Source: Brevibacillus parabrevis
GTDB taxonomy: Bacteria; Bacillota; Bacilli; Brevibacillales; Brevibacillaceae
Direction of reading: 5' to 3'
DNA length: 64,000 nucleotides
Assembly (NCBI RefSeq): GCF_003710905.1
Contig: NZ_RHHV01000023.1
Coordinates: 1 to 64,000 of the forward strand
Part shown: positions 41,804 to 50,888 of the stretch, piece after piece
How the letters are laid out: every line of letters starts with the position of its first letter
Position numbering within the stretch: the stretch's first letter is position 1
The notes under the pieces: model-generated
Seen by the model: the letters and a program-made list of their open reading frames with translations, nothing else
The model's database searches: none
What the model was told of the DNA's origin: nothing
Position numbers and translations under genes: made by a program

Positions 41804-42352
41804 TTATTTGTTGCGGGTCAAAGGCTGCGATATATCGACATGCCCCATCAACGATTCCGTTTTCTTGCCGTCTTCCAGGATGACGATTTGTTTTACTTCC
41901 GGGAATTGAAAAAAGGTTTCTTTCAGCGAGTCCACTGCCATTCCTTCGCCGCTGGAACCGAGGTTGTACTGGTTTTTGCTATCCGCATCAATCGTCAACG
42001 TGCCGTCAGCAAACGTCAACGAATGGTACTGGAAGTCTTTCCAGAGCGGAAAGTGAGCATCTGCCTTCACTGGCTTCCCAAGTAGCGCGAGTGTTTTCTT
42101 GTACTTCTCGATGTCTTCTGCAAACGAGATTTCCTGTTCTTCTTTTTGCAGCTCCATCAGATCGCTGTCGGAGTAGTAGACGGTCACGACCTGTTTTTTC
42201 AGTGTCGGCTCTGTAGTCGATGGGTCTGTTTTATTGCCGGATGGCTGTTCAACAGGTGTTGTCGGCTGCGGTGCAGGCGTTGCATTTTGTCCGCAACCAG
42301 CCAGAAGCAACACAGCAAAAGCTGCCACCCCGATCATCAGACTTTTTTTCAT
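41804..42352 (-). CDS. GerMN-domain lipoprotein
   Basis: A 182-residue lipoprotein: lipobox LLAGC (Cys20), a Thr/Pro linker and a single GerMN-like domain (VVTVYYSDSDLMELQKEE ... SLTFADGTLTIDADSK ... ETFFQFPEVKQIVILEDGKK). B. subtilis GerM has two such domains and acts in cortex formation and germination. AGGGAGG precedes the ATG. It follows the amidase gene by 14 bp, so the two are probably one operon acting on the wall. Confidence 0.82.
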   Translation of the reverse strand: MKKSLMIGVAAFAVLLLAGCGQNATPAPQPTTPVEQPSGNKTDPSTTEPTLKKQVVTVYYSDSDLMELQKEEQEISFAEDIEKYKKTLALLGKPVKADAHFPLWKDFQYHSLTFADGTLTIDADSKNQYNLGSSGEGMAVDSLKETFFQFPEVKQIVILEDGKKTESLMGHVDISQPLTRNK

Positions 42353-42366
42353 CGTGAAAGCCTCCC

Positions 42367-44046
42367 TTACTGATAAGACTGATAGTATTCACGAATAGCC
42401 GCAGCAAGGGCTTTCGCGATTTTGTCCTGAAATTCCGATGAGGTAAGCAACGCATTCTCTTGCGGGTTGGACAGGAAGCCTGTCTCTGTCAGGACAGCCG
42501 GCATTTTGGTGTTTTTGATGACGTAAAAGCCGCTTGCCTTGACGCCCCGATCCGGGAACTGCGTAGCACCTTGCAAATACTTGTGAACGACTTGCGCAAA
42601 TGTTTTGCTGTTTGCATTGTAATAGAACGTTTCCGTTCCGCCTGTCGTCGGTTTCGGGAATGCGTTGGCGTGGATGGACAGGAACAGATCCGCATCCATC
42701 TCGTTGGCAATCGCCACCCGCTCTGACAGCTCATAGAATACATCTGTCGTACGCACCGGAACTACCTGAAACTCCGGATATTGTTTCAACAAGGCTATTA
42801 GCTTGTTTGCGACAGCCAGATTGTAATCTTTTTCGTGGTTGCCTGCCACGCCCAACGTTCCAGGGTCTTTTCCCCCATGACCAGCATCGACTACGATGAG
42901 GTAGCCTGTCTTTTTAGGTTTTGGGGTAAGCTTCACTTCGATACCGTCTTTCGTATACGCCAGATTATACGCGCTCTTCTGGTTCAACTCAATGACGACG
43001 CGAACCGTCTCGGGAGAAGCACTGTACTGGCTGTAGCGAAGGCTGGCGATGAGCGGCTCTTCCTCCGGCACACTCGCGGCTGCCTGCTGCTCATCGTTAT
43101 AAGAATCGGAGTCTTCTGCACTCTGTTCGTCCTCGTCATCTGCGGAAGCAGCCTGCTGGCGATCCTCAGATGCTCCCGTGCTCGCTGCTTGTTCCTTTTG
43201 CTTCAACTCTTCCACCAAATCATCTGTCAAAGCCGTTTGGGGAAGATCCAGCACAATGCGATGGGGGCCTGTCAGTACAAAAGCGTTCGCCTGTACAGGC
43301 AGCTTCATATTAATATGTACGCGATCCCCATCTTGCTCAACACCTGTCAGATGATTAAGTCTTTCAATCTCGACCAAGTTCTTTTTCTGGTTCCAGTCAA
43401 TCGACCCGCCCAGTTCGTCTTCCACTTGCTTCAACGGGAGAACCAGCTGGCTGTCGATCGTCATGCCGCGCTCTGGGCGACTCCAGGCAAAGCCTTTTTG
43501 CCCGACTTGTTCTGCCACTGCATCGGCAGCCACATACATCGTGTCAGACACCTGGTACAGCTTGATCGCTTTTTCAGGAGCGCGTCCGTTCAATGTCACT
43601 TGCGGCGTCTCATTGGCAATGACGGTACGGGAACTGCTGTCCCAACCTACTGTGATTCCAAGCGATTCCCCGACAAATCGCAAAGGCAGCAGCATGCGCT
43701 TCTCGGAAATGACAGGGGCTGTATCCAGCTTGACCTGTTTTCCGTTCAGTTGCGCCGTGCGCGAGTCCAGCGTGAGGGAAAGCTGCTGAGATCCCTTCGT
43801 AATAACAGCTGTCCGGGTCGCTTCATTCCAGGCGACATCTGCGCCCAGACCTTCTGCGATGACACGGACGGGAACCAATGTCCGCCCGCTTTTGATCAAT
43901 GGCGGTACATCCGGGGTAACTGCTTGTCCACCAATCATTAAGCTGACAGTCTCCTCAGTTGCACTACTTGCCGCAGCCGCCCAACCGGGGATAAGCAGCA
44001 GGACCAGCAGCAGCGCCAGAAGCAGAGGGTAAAATCGTCTTTTCAT
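42367..44046 (-). CDS. N-acetylmuramoyl-L-alanine amidase with SLAP-type stalk and AMIN domain
   Basis: A 559-residue secreted wall hydrolase. After a signal peptide (1-25) come copper-amine-oxidase-like stalk repeats (about 32-210), an AMIN-like domain interrupted by a Glu/Asp/Ser-rich stretch (about 280-330), and an Amidase_3 domain from about 375. Zinc ligands: His in VVDAGHGGKDPG (about 382), Glu in GNHEKDYN, His in LSIHANAFP; catalytic Glu in LTETGFLSN. The ATG at 44046 has GGAGGAGG upstream and a good sigma-A promoter at 44109-44137. Resembles CwlC/LytC-type amidases. Confidence 0.93.
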   Translation of the reverse strand: MKRRFYPLLLALLLVLLLIPGWAAAASSATEETVSLMIGGQAVTPDVPPLIKSGRTLVPVRVIAEGLGADVAWNEATRTAVITKGSQQLSLTLDSRTAQLNGKQVKLDTAPVISEKRMLLPLRFVGESLGITVGWDSSSRTVIANETPQVTLNGRAPEKAIKLYQVSDTMYVAADAVAEQVGQKGFAWSRPERGMTIDSQLVLPLKQVEDELGGSIDWNQKKNLVEIERLNHLTGVEQDGDRVHINMKLPVQANAFVLTGPHRIVLDLPQTALTDDLVEELKQKEQAASTGASEDRQQAASADDEDEQSAEDSDSYNDEQQAAASVPEEEPLIASLRYSQYSASPETVRVVIELNQKSAYNLAYTKDGIEVKLTPKPKKTGYLIVVDAGHGGKDPGTLGVAGNHEKDYNLAVANKLIALLKQYPEFQVVPVRTTDVFYELSERVAIANEMDADLFLSIHANAFPKPTTGGTETFYYNANSKTFAQVVHKYLQGATQFPDRGVKASGFYVIKNTKMPAVLTETGFLSNPQENALLTSSEFQDKIAKALAAAIREYYQSYQ

Positions 44047-44108
44047 CCTGACCTCCTCCGTGATGTCTGATTTGTTATGTGGCGTTAGCCCATTGTGCAA
44101 CGTTCACC

Positions 44109-44137
44109 ATTCTATTAGACGCTAGTGAATCTGTAAA
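44109..44137 (-). promoter_or_regulatory. Sigma-A promoter of the amidase operon
   Basis: On the minus strand TTTACA (44132-44137), 17 bp, TAGAAT (44109-44114). Leader about 55 nt. Confidence 0.6.
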
Positions 44138-44165
44138 GTTTATAGTCTTTTCGTACCAAAAAGAC

Positions 44166-44203
44166 AAAAGACTGCTCTTTTTTGACAAAGAGGCAGTCTT
44201 TTG
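44166..44203. terminator. Bidirectional-type terminator
   Basis: AAAAGACTGC and GCAGTCTTTT with an inner CTC/GAG-like extension form a long stem with flanking A/T runs. It follows the stop of the minus-strand gene at 44233. Confidence 0.8.
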
Positions 44204-44232
44204 AGAGAGAATCGTGTCTGATCCTGCTTGTT

Positions 44233-44667
44233 CTATCGAAGGAAGCGCGACAAGCCGCGCCTTTCTCTTCTGCTTACTTCCTGAACTGGTCCCTGCCCTT
44301 TCAGCATATTCAAGCCCCCGCTGGCAATAAACTGCTGAATCATGGACATGACAGCCGGATTTGACAGGACTTTGATTGAATCCGCTACTTTCGGGTTCTT
44401 CAGTTGGGGAATAGCCCCGCTCAAGTGCGGCAATAACGGCAGCAAATCTTCAATCGAGATCGCAGGCTTCGGTTTCTCCGGGGCGGACTGTACAGGAACC
44501 GGACGCTGGCGTCCACCGAACAAGATGCTGCGCCGCGGTCCCAGACTGGGCGTAGCCTTCAGTCTTCCAAGCGTGTCCTTCATATCCTGCAACTCTTGCT
44601 TCATCTGGTTCATCTCGCGCATCACCTGGGCATTGCTCACATCATGCGCATCAGCCAGCCTGTGCAT
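44233..44667 (-). CDS. Unknown protein with coiled coil; start codon uncertain
   Basis: At least 144 residues from the first ATG. The N-terminal part is a coiled coil (VMREMNQMKQELQDMKDTLGRLK), the middle is Pro-rich and basic, and the C-terminal half (DLLPLLPHLSGAIPQLKNP ... VMSMIQQFIASGG) is helical. No family recognised. The ATG has no Shine-Dalgarno, but the frame stays open 22 codons upstream to an ATT/ATC (44733/44730) next to AGGAGGGAGGTGGG, so the true product may be about 166 residues. It pairs with the small gene upstream. Confidence 0.65.
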   Translation of the reverse strand: MHRLADAHDVSNAQVMREMNQMKQELQDMKDTLGRLKATPSLGPRRSILFGGRQRPVPVQSAPEKPKPAISIEDLLPLLPHLSGAIPQLKNPKVADSIKVLSNPAVMSMIQQFIASGGLNMLKGQGPVQEVSRRERRGLSRFLR

Positions 44668-44761
44668 CGTCTCTAACAGTTGGCCCTGGGAGACGGCCTG
44701 CTTCTTTTTCCTTCGGGTCTTGGCAGCGATAATCCCACCTCCCTCCTAGATAAGCCCCCCT

Positions 44762-45019
44762 TTATTTAAAGCGCTTTTTCAGGTTGTCGATGTCTTTGGA
44801 ATTAACACCTTTTTTGGACAGCTTATTCAGCAGGCTCCCGACGTTTTCGGTCTTGGACATTTGCCGAAACTGCGCCACATATCCGTTCAGTTCCTTGTCT
44901 GAGAAGTTTTTGCCCGCTTTTTTGCCCAAATCGCGAATGACCTCTTTCAAGCCTGCGTCCGTTTTCAGCTTGTCTTTGGGAATTGACCTTACAATGCTGA
45001 GCAATTTGCCAATATCCAC
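44762..45019 (-). CDS. Small protein, possibly SpoVIF-like
   Basis: An 85-residue helical, Lys-rich protein. The pattern TDAGLKEVIRDLGKKAGKNFSDKELNGYVAQF with a late LLNKLSKKGV faintly resembles stage VI sporulation protein F, but the match is too weak to name it. I start at the GTG at 45019 because AGGGGGG is well placed; the longer frame lacks one. It ends 95 bp before the ATG of the next gene downstream, and only about 30 bp before that gene's possible ATT/ATC start. Confidence 0.6.
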   Translation of the reverse strand: MDIGKLLSIVRSIPKDKLKTDAGLKEVIRDLGKKAGKNFSDKELNGYVAQFRQMSKTENVGSLLNKLSKKGVNSKDIDNLKKRFK

Positions 45020-45130
45020 AGCGATCCCCCCTGGTTGCAGTTTGTTCCTTTTTACTCTATGTAGCCAGGAGCACAATGGATTGGTCATTTGTCCATGCGT
45101 TGGAAAAAAAGAAAGAAGGGCATCAGCAGA

Positions 45131-46720
45131 TTAAGGCTTGATATCTGCGTATTTGAAGTCGATCATTCCCAAGCCGTCCATAACCACTCCATCGACCTTT
45201 TTGCTTTGCAGCCAATTTTGTGAATAGTAGTAGATCGGCATGATCGGCATTTCGTCCATGAGGATTTGCTCGGCCTTGGCGAGAATCGCTTTGCGTTTTT
45301 GCGGGTCCTGCTCTTTTGCCGATTGGTTCAGCAGTTCTTTATACTGCGGATTTTCCCAACCCGTGTCATTGTGCCCACCGTCTTTGTCCTTGAACATCTC
45401 CAAAAAGTTGATCGGATCGTTGAAGTCGGCGAGCCAGCCAGCGCGGGCTATCTGATATTTCCCTTGGTCGACGCCTTCCAGAAACTTTTTCCACTCGCTG
45501 TTTTCCAGCTGCACGTCTACGCCGAGGTTATTTTTCCACTGCAATTGAATCACTTCTGCGACGATTCTGTTGCCTTCGGAATTGTTGTAGTAGAGGGTGA
45601 CGGGAGGGAGCTTGCTGATTCCCGCTTCTTTCATTCCTTCTTGGAGCAGCTTTTTCGCCGTTTCCGCGTCGTTGTCTTTGAAGTAGCCGTCCTCGTTAAG
45701 TGCCATGCTCGGCGGCACAAAACTTGTCGCGGGGAGGGAGTTGATCCAAAGAGACTCAATCATCATCTGGCGATCCAGTGCATAGGCAAAAGCTTTGCGG
45801 ATTTTGGCATTGTTAAAAAGAGCTTGCTCGGTGTTGAAGCGATAAAAATAAGTCCCGGCAATCGCTTGCGTATTAACGATCACAGGCTCCTTCAACACAT
45901 TCCCGATATCGATAGGAAGAGACGACAAAGGCGCACCAACCCAGTCCAGGTCGCCGTTCTCAAACATCGTAAGCGCCACTACTTCGTCAGTTATCATGGA
46001 AAAATGGATCTCGTCCAATTTTACGCTCGCTTTATCCCAATAGTTCTGGTTTTTCGTCAGAATCAGCTGCTGCTCAGGCTTCCAAGTCTCGATTTGAAAA
46101 GGGCCGTTGCTCACGATCGTTTTCGGATCATTCGCCCAGTGCTTGTTGGCTTCCACTACTTTTTTGTTGGCGGGATAGTAGGTGTAGAAAGCCGTCAGCT
46201 CCGTAAAAAACGGGGTCGGACTGGTCAGCTCCACGACCAATGTTTGCGCATCAATGGCTTTGACCCCTACATCTTCCGCTTTCCTGGTTCCTTTGTTGTA
46301 CGCTTCCGCTCCTTTCAAATAGTACATCTGATAAGCGTACGTCGATGCTGTCTCAGGGTTCAGCGCGCGTTTCCAAGCATATTCGAAGTCATGAGCAGTT
46401 ACCGGATCGCCATTGCTCCACTTAGATGGACGGATTTTAAATGTATAGGTTTTGCCGTCAGCAGAAACCGTATAGCTTTCCGCTGCTGCTTCATGAATTT
46501 TTCCATCTTTGCCTACACGGGTCAATCCCTCGAAAATTGCCCTAGTTACTGCTCCTGACGTTGAATCTTCCGCGATCCCCGGGTCCACAGTCGGCGGGTT
46601 CGAGTTCATATTCATCCTGAGCACCTTCGGCTCCGCCGCTTGTCCGGCATCCGCATACCCTGCCAAGCTTCCCCCAACAATCAGCATTGCGCTTGTAACT
46701 GCTACTACGCTTTTTTTCAC
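45131..46720 (-). CDS. Oligopeptide-binding protein (OppA/DppE family), non-lipidated
   Basis: A 529-residue extracytoplasmic solute-binding protein of the SBP_bac_5 family (LRMNMNSNPPTVDPGIAEDSTSGAV, WSNGDPVTAHDFEYAWKRALNPE, GWLADFNDPINFLEMF). The three paralogues nearby have a lipobox LAGC; here the same place reads LAGYADAG, so the lipid-modified Cys is lost and a cleavable signal (after AQA/GQA near 28) is more likely. I start at the GTG at 46720, eight bases after AAGGAG. No permease or ATPase genes are adjacent. Confidence 0.9.
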   Translation of the reverse strand: MKKSVVAVTSAMLIVGGSLAGYADAGQAAEPKVLRMNMNSNPPTVDPGIAEDSTSGAVTRAIFEGLTRVGKDGKIHEAAAESYTVSADGKTYTFKIRPSKWSNGDPVTAHDFEYAWKRALNPETASTYAYQMYYLKGAEAYNKGTRKAEDVGVKAIDAQTLVVELTSPTPFFTELTAFYTYYPANKKVVEANKHWANDPKTIVSNGPFQIETWKPEQQLILTKNQNYWDKASVKLDEIHFSMITDEVVALTMFENGDLDWVGAPLSSLPIDIGNVLKEPVIVNTQAIAGTYFYRFNTEQALFNNAKIRKAFAYALDRQMMIESLWINSLPATSFVPPSMALNEDGYFKDNDAETAKKLLQEGMKEAGISKLPPVTLYYNNSEGNRIVAEVIQLQWKNNLGVDVQLENSEWKKFLEGVDQGKYQIARAGWLADFNDPINFLEMFKDKDGGHNDTGWENPQYKELLNQSAKEQDPQKRKAILAKAEQILMDEMPIMPIYYYSQNWLQSKKVDGVVMDGLGMIDFKYADIKP

Positions 46721-46837
46721 GATCAAAACTCCTTATTTTTTTATATGGACTTCTACCATCAGTATACAAGCGAGAGGGATTTTTTGGGTGATTTTTCTAA
46801 TAAAAGGATTGCACCATGCTCGCCGACCGCTTGCCGC

Positions 46838-46876
46838 AAAAAAAAGAAGAGAAGCGTTAAAAACGCCTCTCTTCCT
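46838..46876 (-). terminator. Terminator of the second OppA paralogue
   Basis: GAAGAGAGGCGTT and AACGCTTCTCTTC pair (one mismatch), with eight U on the minus strand. Confidence 0.88.
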
Positions 46877-46901
46877 TATATCAGTTGCATCTCTTCAATG
46901 A

Positions 46902-48548
46902 TTACTTGATGTCAGCGTATTTGTAGTCAACAGCACCCAGACCGTCGATGATTACGCCGTCAACCTTGTCGTTTTTAACCCAAGATTGAGTGTAGTAGTA
47001 GATTGGCATGATTGGCATTTCATCCATCAGGATTTGCTCAGCTTCTGCCAAGATTGCTTTACGTTTTTCTGGATCTTGTTCCAGAGCGGATTGGTTCAGC
47101 AGCTCTTTGTACTTCGGATTTTCCCAACGAGTATCGTTGTTTCCGCCGTCTTTTTCTTTGAACATTTCCAGGAAGTTGATTGGATCGTTGAAGTCACCCA
47201 GCCAACCAGCGCGAGCTACTTGGTATTTACCTTGGTGTACATCATCCAGGTATACTTTCCACTCTTTGTTTTCGAGTTTCACGTCTACGCCGAGGTTTTT
47301 CTTCCATTGGTCTTGAATCGCTTCTGCGATCTTTTTGTGACCTTCGGAAGTGTTGTAGGAAAGTGTCAGGGTTGGCAGTTTGCTGATGCCTGCTTCCTTC
47401 ATACCTTCTTCCAGCAATTTTTTCGCTGCATCGAGGTCTTTGTCCTTGAAGTAGCCGTCTTTGTTCAGAGCCATGCTCGGTGGCACATAGCCTGTTGCTG
47501 GCAATTGACCAGCTTGCAGGATGTTGTCGATCAGGCTTTGACGATCGATCGCGTAAGCAAACGCTTTACGGATTTTCACGTTGTTGAAAGGTGCTTTTTC
47601 TGTGTTGAAACGGTAGAAATAAGTACCTGCGATCGGTTGAGTTGTCATTTTTCCGGAATCTTTCAGAGCCGGAATTGCGTCTGTTGGCAATGCGGAAGTT
47701 GGAGCACCTGCCCAATCCAGTTCGCCATTTTCATACATGGACAGCTCAGTGTTCTCATCTTCTACCATGGAGAACTCGATTTTGTCCAGTTTTACGTTGT
47801 CTTTATCCCAGTAGTTGTCGTTTTTCACAACAACCAGTTTGCTCTTGTGTTCCCAAGTTTCCATTTTGAATGGACCGTTACCAACGATTGTTTTCGCGTC
47901 AGTAGCCCATTTGTCGTTGCCTTCAACTGTTTTTTGGTGAACTGGGAAGTATGTTTTGAACGCTACCAGTTCCAGGAAGAATGGAGTTGGGTTAGTCAGT
48001 TCAACTTCCAGTGTTTTGTCATCAATTGCTTTTACGCCTACATCTTCTACTTTACCAGTACCTTTGTTGAAGGCTTCAGCACCCTTCACATAGTACAGTT
48101 GGTAAGCGTAGTTGGAAGCTGTTTTCGGATCGAGCGCGCGTTTCCAAGCAAATTCGAAGTCTTTTGCGGATACGGCATCGCCGTTGCTCCATTTAGCATC
48201 GCGGATTTTGAATGTATATTTTTTACCGTCTGGAGAAATCTCAATTTTTTCAGCTGCTGCTTCATGTACTTTGTTATCTTTACCTACACGAGTCAAACCT
48301 TCAAAAGTAGCTGTGATGATCGTGCTGGAAGTTGTATCTTCCGCAATACCAGGGTCAGCTGTTGGCGGCTCGGAGTGCAGGTTCAATTTCAGTACTTTTG
48401 GTCCAGCTGCTGGAGCAGGAGTTTCCGTTTTGTTACCTGCTGCTGCATTATTATCTGCTGGCGCTGCTTGGTTACCGCCACCGCATCCTGCAAGTGCCGC
48501 ACCAAGAACGAGGATAGAACTCATTGCTACGAAAACATTCTTTTTCAT
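46902..48548 (-). CDS. Oligopeptide-binding lipoprotein (OppA paralogue 2)
   Basis: A 548-residue peptide-binding lipoprotein with lipobox LAGC at 19-22 and a Gly/Asn/Ala-rich tether. The family core matches paralogue 1 (LNLHSEPPTADPGIAEDTTSSTI, WSNGDAVSAKDFEFAWKRALDPK, GWLGDFNDPINFLEMFKEKDGG). It has its own terminator and a 400-bp AT-rich upstream region, so it is probably expressed separately. Confidence 0.94.
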   Translation of the reverse strand: MKKNVFVAMSSILVLGAALAGCGGGNQAAPADNNAAAGNKTETPAPAAGPKVLKLNLHSEPPTADPGIAEDTTSSTIITATFEGLTRVGKDNKVHEAAAEKIEISPDGKKYTFKIRDAKWSNGDAVSAKDFEFAWKRALDPKTASNYAYQLYYVKGAEAFNKGTGKVEDVGVKAIDDKTLEVELTNPTPFFLELVAFKTYFPVHQKTVEGNDKWATDAKTIVGNGPFKMETWEHKSKLVVVKNDNYWDKDNVKLDKIEFSMVEDENTELSMYENGELDWAGAPTSALPTDAIPALKDSGKMTTQPIAGTYFYRFNTEKAPFNNVKIRKAFAYAIDRQSLIDNILQAGQLPATGYVPPSMALNKDGYFKDKDLDAAKKLLEEGMKEAGISKLPTLTLSYNTSEGHKKIAEAIQDQWKKNLGVDVKLENKEWKVYLDDVHQGKYQVARAGWLGDFNDPINFLEMFKEKDGGNNDTRWENPKYKELLNQSALEQDPEKRKAILAEAEQILMDEMPIMPIYYYTQSWVKNDKVDGVIIDGLGAVDYKYADIK

Positions 48549-48939
48549 ACAAGTAATCCCCCTTTTCTAAATCTTTTATCAATATACATGGTTTTATATT
48601 ATTTTTAAATATGTTTTAGAATGATTTAATAAATTTTTATTTATTTATAAAGATGTTTAATCTTTTATAAAAAATAATTTATTGGAAAAATATAATAGCA
48701 AGTGCTCGACGTCTTTATTCTCATCTGGAAAACGTTGATTTGGCGCGGTTTTGTCGCACTTCTTCTCGCAACACTCTTGGCAATCCTGCCCAAAATGGCT
48801 TATTGATGCGTGTCGCTCTCAAACTCATTTTTTATTTGTAATTTTACAAATATTCATTTTTCTCATTGCCCTCTATTCTGTTTTCTTTATGGATGAACAA
48901 ACTCGACAAGCTTTGACGGCGATTTCCCTCCGCATTCAA
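48549..48939. other. AT-rich upstream region with an 18-bp palindrome
   Basis: About 390 bp without a gene between OppA paralogues 2 and 3. The part next to paralogue 2 is extremely A/T-rich and probably holds its leader and promoter. At 48834-48851, ATTTGTAA-TT-TTACAAAT is a perfect inverted repeat that could be an operator. A plus-strand frame near 48751-48957 has no ribosome site. Confidence 0.5.
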
Positions 48940-48970
48940 CAAAAAAAGAGGAGCTGATCGCTCCTCTTTC
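48940..48970 (-). terminator. Terminator of the third OppA paralogue
   Basis: AGAGGAGC and GCTCCTCT form a perfect eight-pair stem around five bases, with seven U on the minus strand. Confidence 0.9.
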
Positions 48971-48981
48971 GTTCTTTGCTA

Positions 48982-50607
48982 TTATTGAATGTCTGCCCAT
49001 TTCCAGTCTACGAAGCCCAGACCGTCCAGAACAACACCTTTTACCTTGTCGCTCTTCACGTAGGAATGAGTGTAGTAGTAGATTGGCGCAGCTGGCATTT
49101 CGTCCATGAACAATGCTTCTGCTTCTGCCAAGATTTGTTTGCGCTTCTCTGGGTCTTTTTCAACCGCAGATTTGTTCAGCAGCTCTTGATACTTCGGACT
49201 TTCCCAGTTGGTATCGTTGTTGCTGCCTTTTTTCAGCTTGAACAGATCCAGGAATGTGTACGGATCGTTGTAGTCGCCAGTCCAGCTGGAACGAGCGATT
49301 TGGAATTTACCTTGGTGCAGGTCATCCAGGAATACTTTCCACTCTTTGTTCTCCAGCTTCACTTCTACGCCAAGAGCTTTTTTCCATTGGTCCTGGATTG
49401 CTTCGGCAATTTTCTTGTGACCTTCGGATGTATTATAGGAAAGAGTCAGAGTTGGCAGCTTGGTGATGCCTTCCTCTTTCATACCTTCTTCCAGCAATTT
49501 TTTCGCTGTTTCTACATCGTTATCTTTGAAGTACGGGCTAGATGCTACTGCCATCGTTGGAGGCACCAGACCCATTGCCGGTTCTTGGTTTGCTTGTGTT
49601 ACGTTGTCGATGATTGTTTGACGGTCGATCGCATAAGCGAACGCTTTACGGATTTTCGCATTGTTGAACGGCGGTTTCTCTGTATTGAATTTGTACAGGT
49701 ACGTGCCCGCAATCGCATGCGTTTGCATTTTTCCGGAGTCTTTCAGAGCCGGAATCGCGTCTGTTGGCAGTGCGGAAGTTGGAGCACCTGCCCAATCCAG
49801 ATCGCCGTTGTCAAACATGGACAGCTCCGTGTTTTCATCCTCGACCATGGAGAAATCGATCTTGTCCAGTTTTACAGCATCTTTATCCCAGTAGTTCTCG
49901 TTTTTCGCGAGAATCAGCTTGCTTTTGTGCTCCCAAGTATCGATCTTGAACGGACCGTTACCTACGTGAGTTTTCGCGTCGCCTGCCCAGTTTTGCGTTC
50001 CTTCAACCACTTTTTGGTTCACTGGGAAGTACGTGTAGAAAGCAGTCAGCTCCAGGAAGAACGGAGTCGGGTTTTTCAAAGTAACAACAAGTGTTTTGTC
50101 GTCACTTGCTTTTACGCCCACGTCTTCAGCTTTCGCTTTGCCTGTGTTGTACTCTTCCGCGTTTTTCAGGTAGTACAGTTGGTAAGCGTAGGTAGAACCG
50201 AGTTTCGGATCGAGCGCTCGCTTCCAAGCGTATTCAAAGTCTTTTGCTGTAACAGCATCGCCGTTGCTCCATTTGCTGTCACGCAGGTGGAATGTATAAG
50301 TAAGTCCATCTTCAGAAACGTCAATTTTTTCCGCTACGGATTCATGTGGTTTGCCATCTTCACCAATACGAGTCAAACCGTCAAAGGTCGCACGCAAAAC
50401 AGCACCGGAAGTGGAATCCTCAGCCAAGCCAGGGTCAGCCGTTGGTGGCTCACTCTTCATGTTCATGCGCAGAACTTTTGGACCGCTTGTTTTTTCACTA
50501 TTAGCAGAATTTCCTTGCTCTGCTGCTTTCTCGCCGCCGCCACAGCCAGCCAGCGCCGCACTCAGAACCAGGATGGAACTCATCGCTGCGAATACGCTTT
50601 TTTTCAT
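48982..50607 (-). CDS. Oligopeptide-binding lipoprotein (OppA paralogue 3)
   Basis: A 541-residue lipoprotein, lipobox LAGC at 19-22. The signal and first 22 residues are almost the same as paralogue 2 (MKKSVFAAMSSILVL), and the body keeps RMNMKSEPPTADPGLAEDSTSGAV and WSNGDAVTAKDFEYAWKRALDPK. Differences cluster late (SSWTGDYNDPYTFLDLFKLKKGSNND), which may reflect altered peptide specificity. GGGGG-type Shine-Dalgarno before the ATG. Confidence 0.94.
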   Translation of the reverse strand: MKKSVFAAMSSILVLSAALAGCGGGEKAAEQGNSANSEKTSGPKVLRMNMKSEPPTADPGLAEDSTSGAVLRATFDGLTRIGEDGKPHESVAEKIDVSEDGLTYTFHLRDSKWSNGDAVTAKDFEYAWKRALDPKLGSTYAYQLYYLKNAEEYNTGKAKAEDVGVKASDDKTLVVTLKNPTPFFLELTAFYTYFPVNQKVVEGTQNWAGDAKTHVGNGPFKIDTWEHKSKLILAKNENYWDKDAVKLDKIDFSMVEDENTELSMFDNGDLDWAGAPTSALPTDAIPALKDSGKMQTHAIAGTYLYKFNTEKPPFNNAKIRKAFAYAIDRQTIIDNVTQANQEPAMGLVPPTMAVASSPYFKDNDVETAKKLLEEGMKEEGITKLPTLTLSYNTSEGHKKIAEAIQDQWKKALGVEVKLENKEWKVFLDDLHQGKFQIARSSWTGDYNDPYTFLDLFKLKKGSNNDTNWESPKYQELLNKSAVEKDPEKRKQILAEAEALFMDEMPAAPIYYYTHSYVKSDKVKGVVLDGLGFVDWKWADIQ

Positions 50608-50844
50608 TGGTGTTGACCCCCTTTTGTATGTGTAACACTCATGGAAAAGCTACTTCAACAAATATACTGCATTTTTAGTAATATTGAAGACATTTTAAGC
50701 AAGTTTAATTATGTTTTATTCAAAGATCAAATTGTATTAACGGAAATAAATTCACATTCTTCATTAAATGAAGTATGCCTCGCGACGGAAAAACTATGCG
50801 AACCGCGGAATTTTCGCCATTCTTCCCATGCAAAAACAAAGAAG

Positions 50845-50886
50845 CCTTCCCGTCTTGGCAAACGACGCCGGGAAGGCTTTCTTCAA
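50845..50886 (-). terminator. Terminator of the AraC-type regulator gene
   Basis: GAAGCCTTCCCG and CGGGAAGGCTTT pair across a 16-nt loop. The minus-strand tail is only moderately U-rich. Confidence 0.65.
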
Positions 50887-50888
50887 AA

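Noticed and set aside
48751..48957. A 68-codon plus-strand frame
   Set aside because: No ribosome site, TTG start, and its end forms the terminator of the opposite gene.
45266..50616. Long plus-strand frames opposite the OppA paralogues
   Set aside because: They recur in the same phase opposite each paralogue only because the sense genes are similar.
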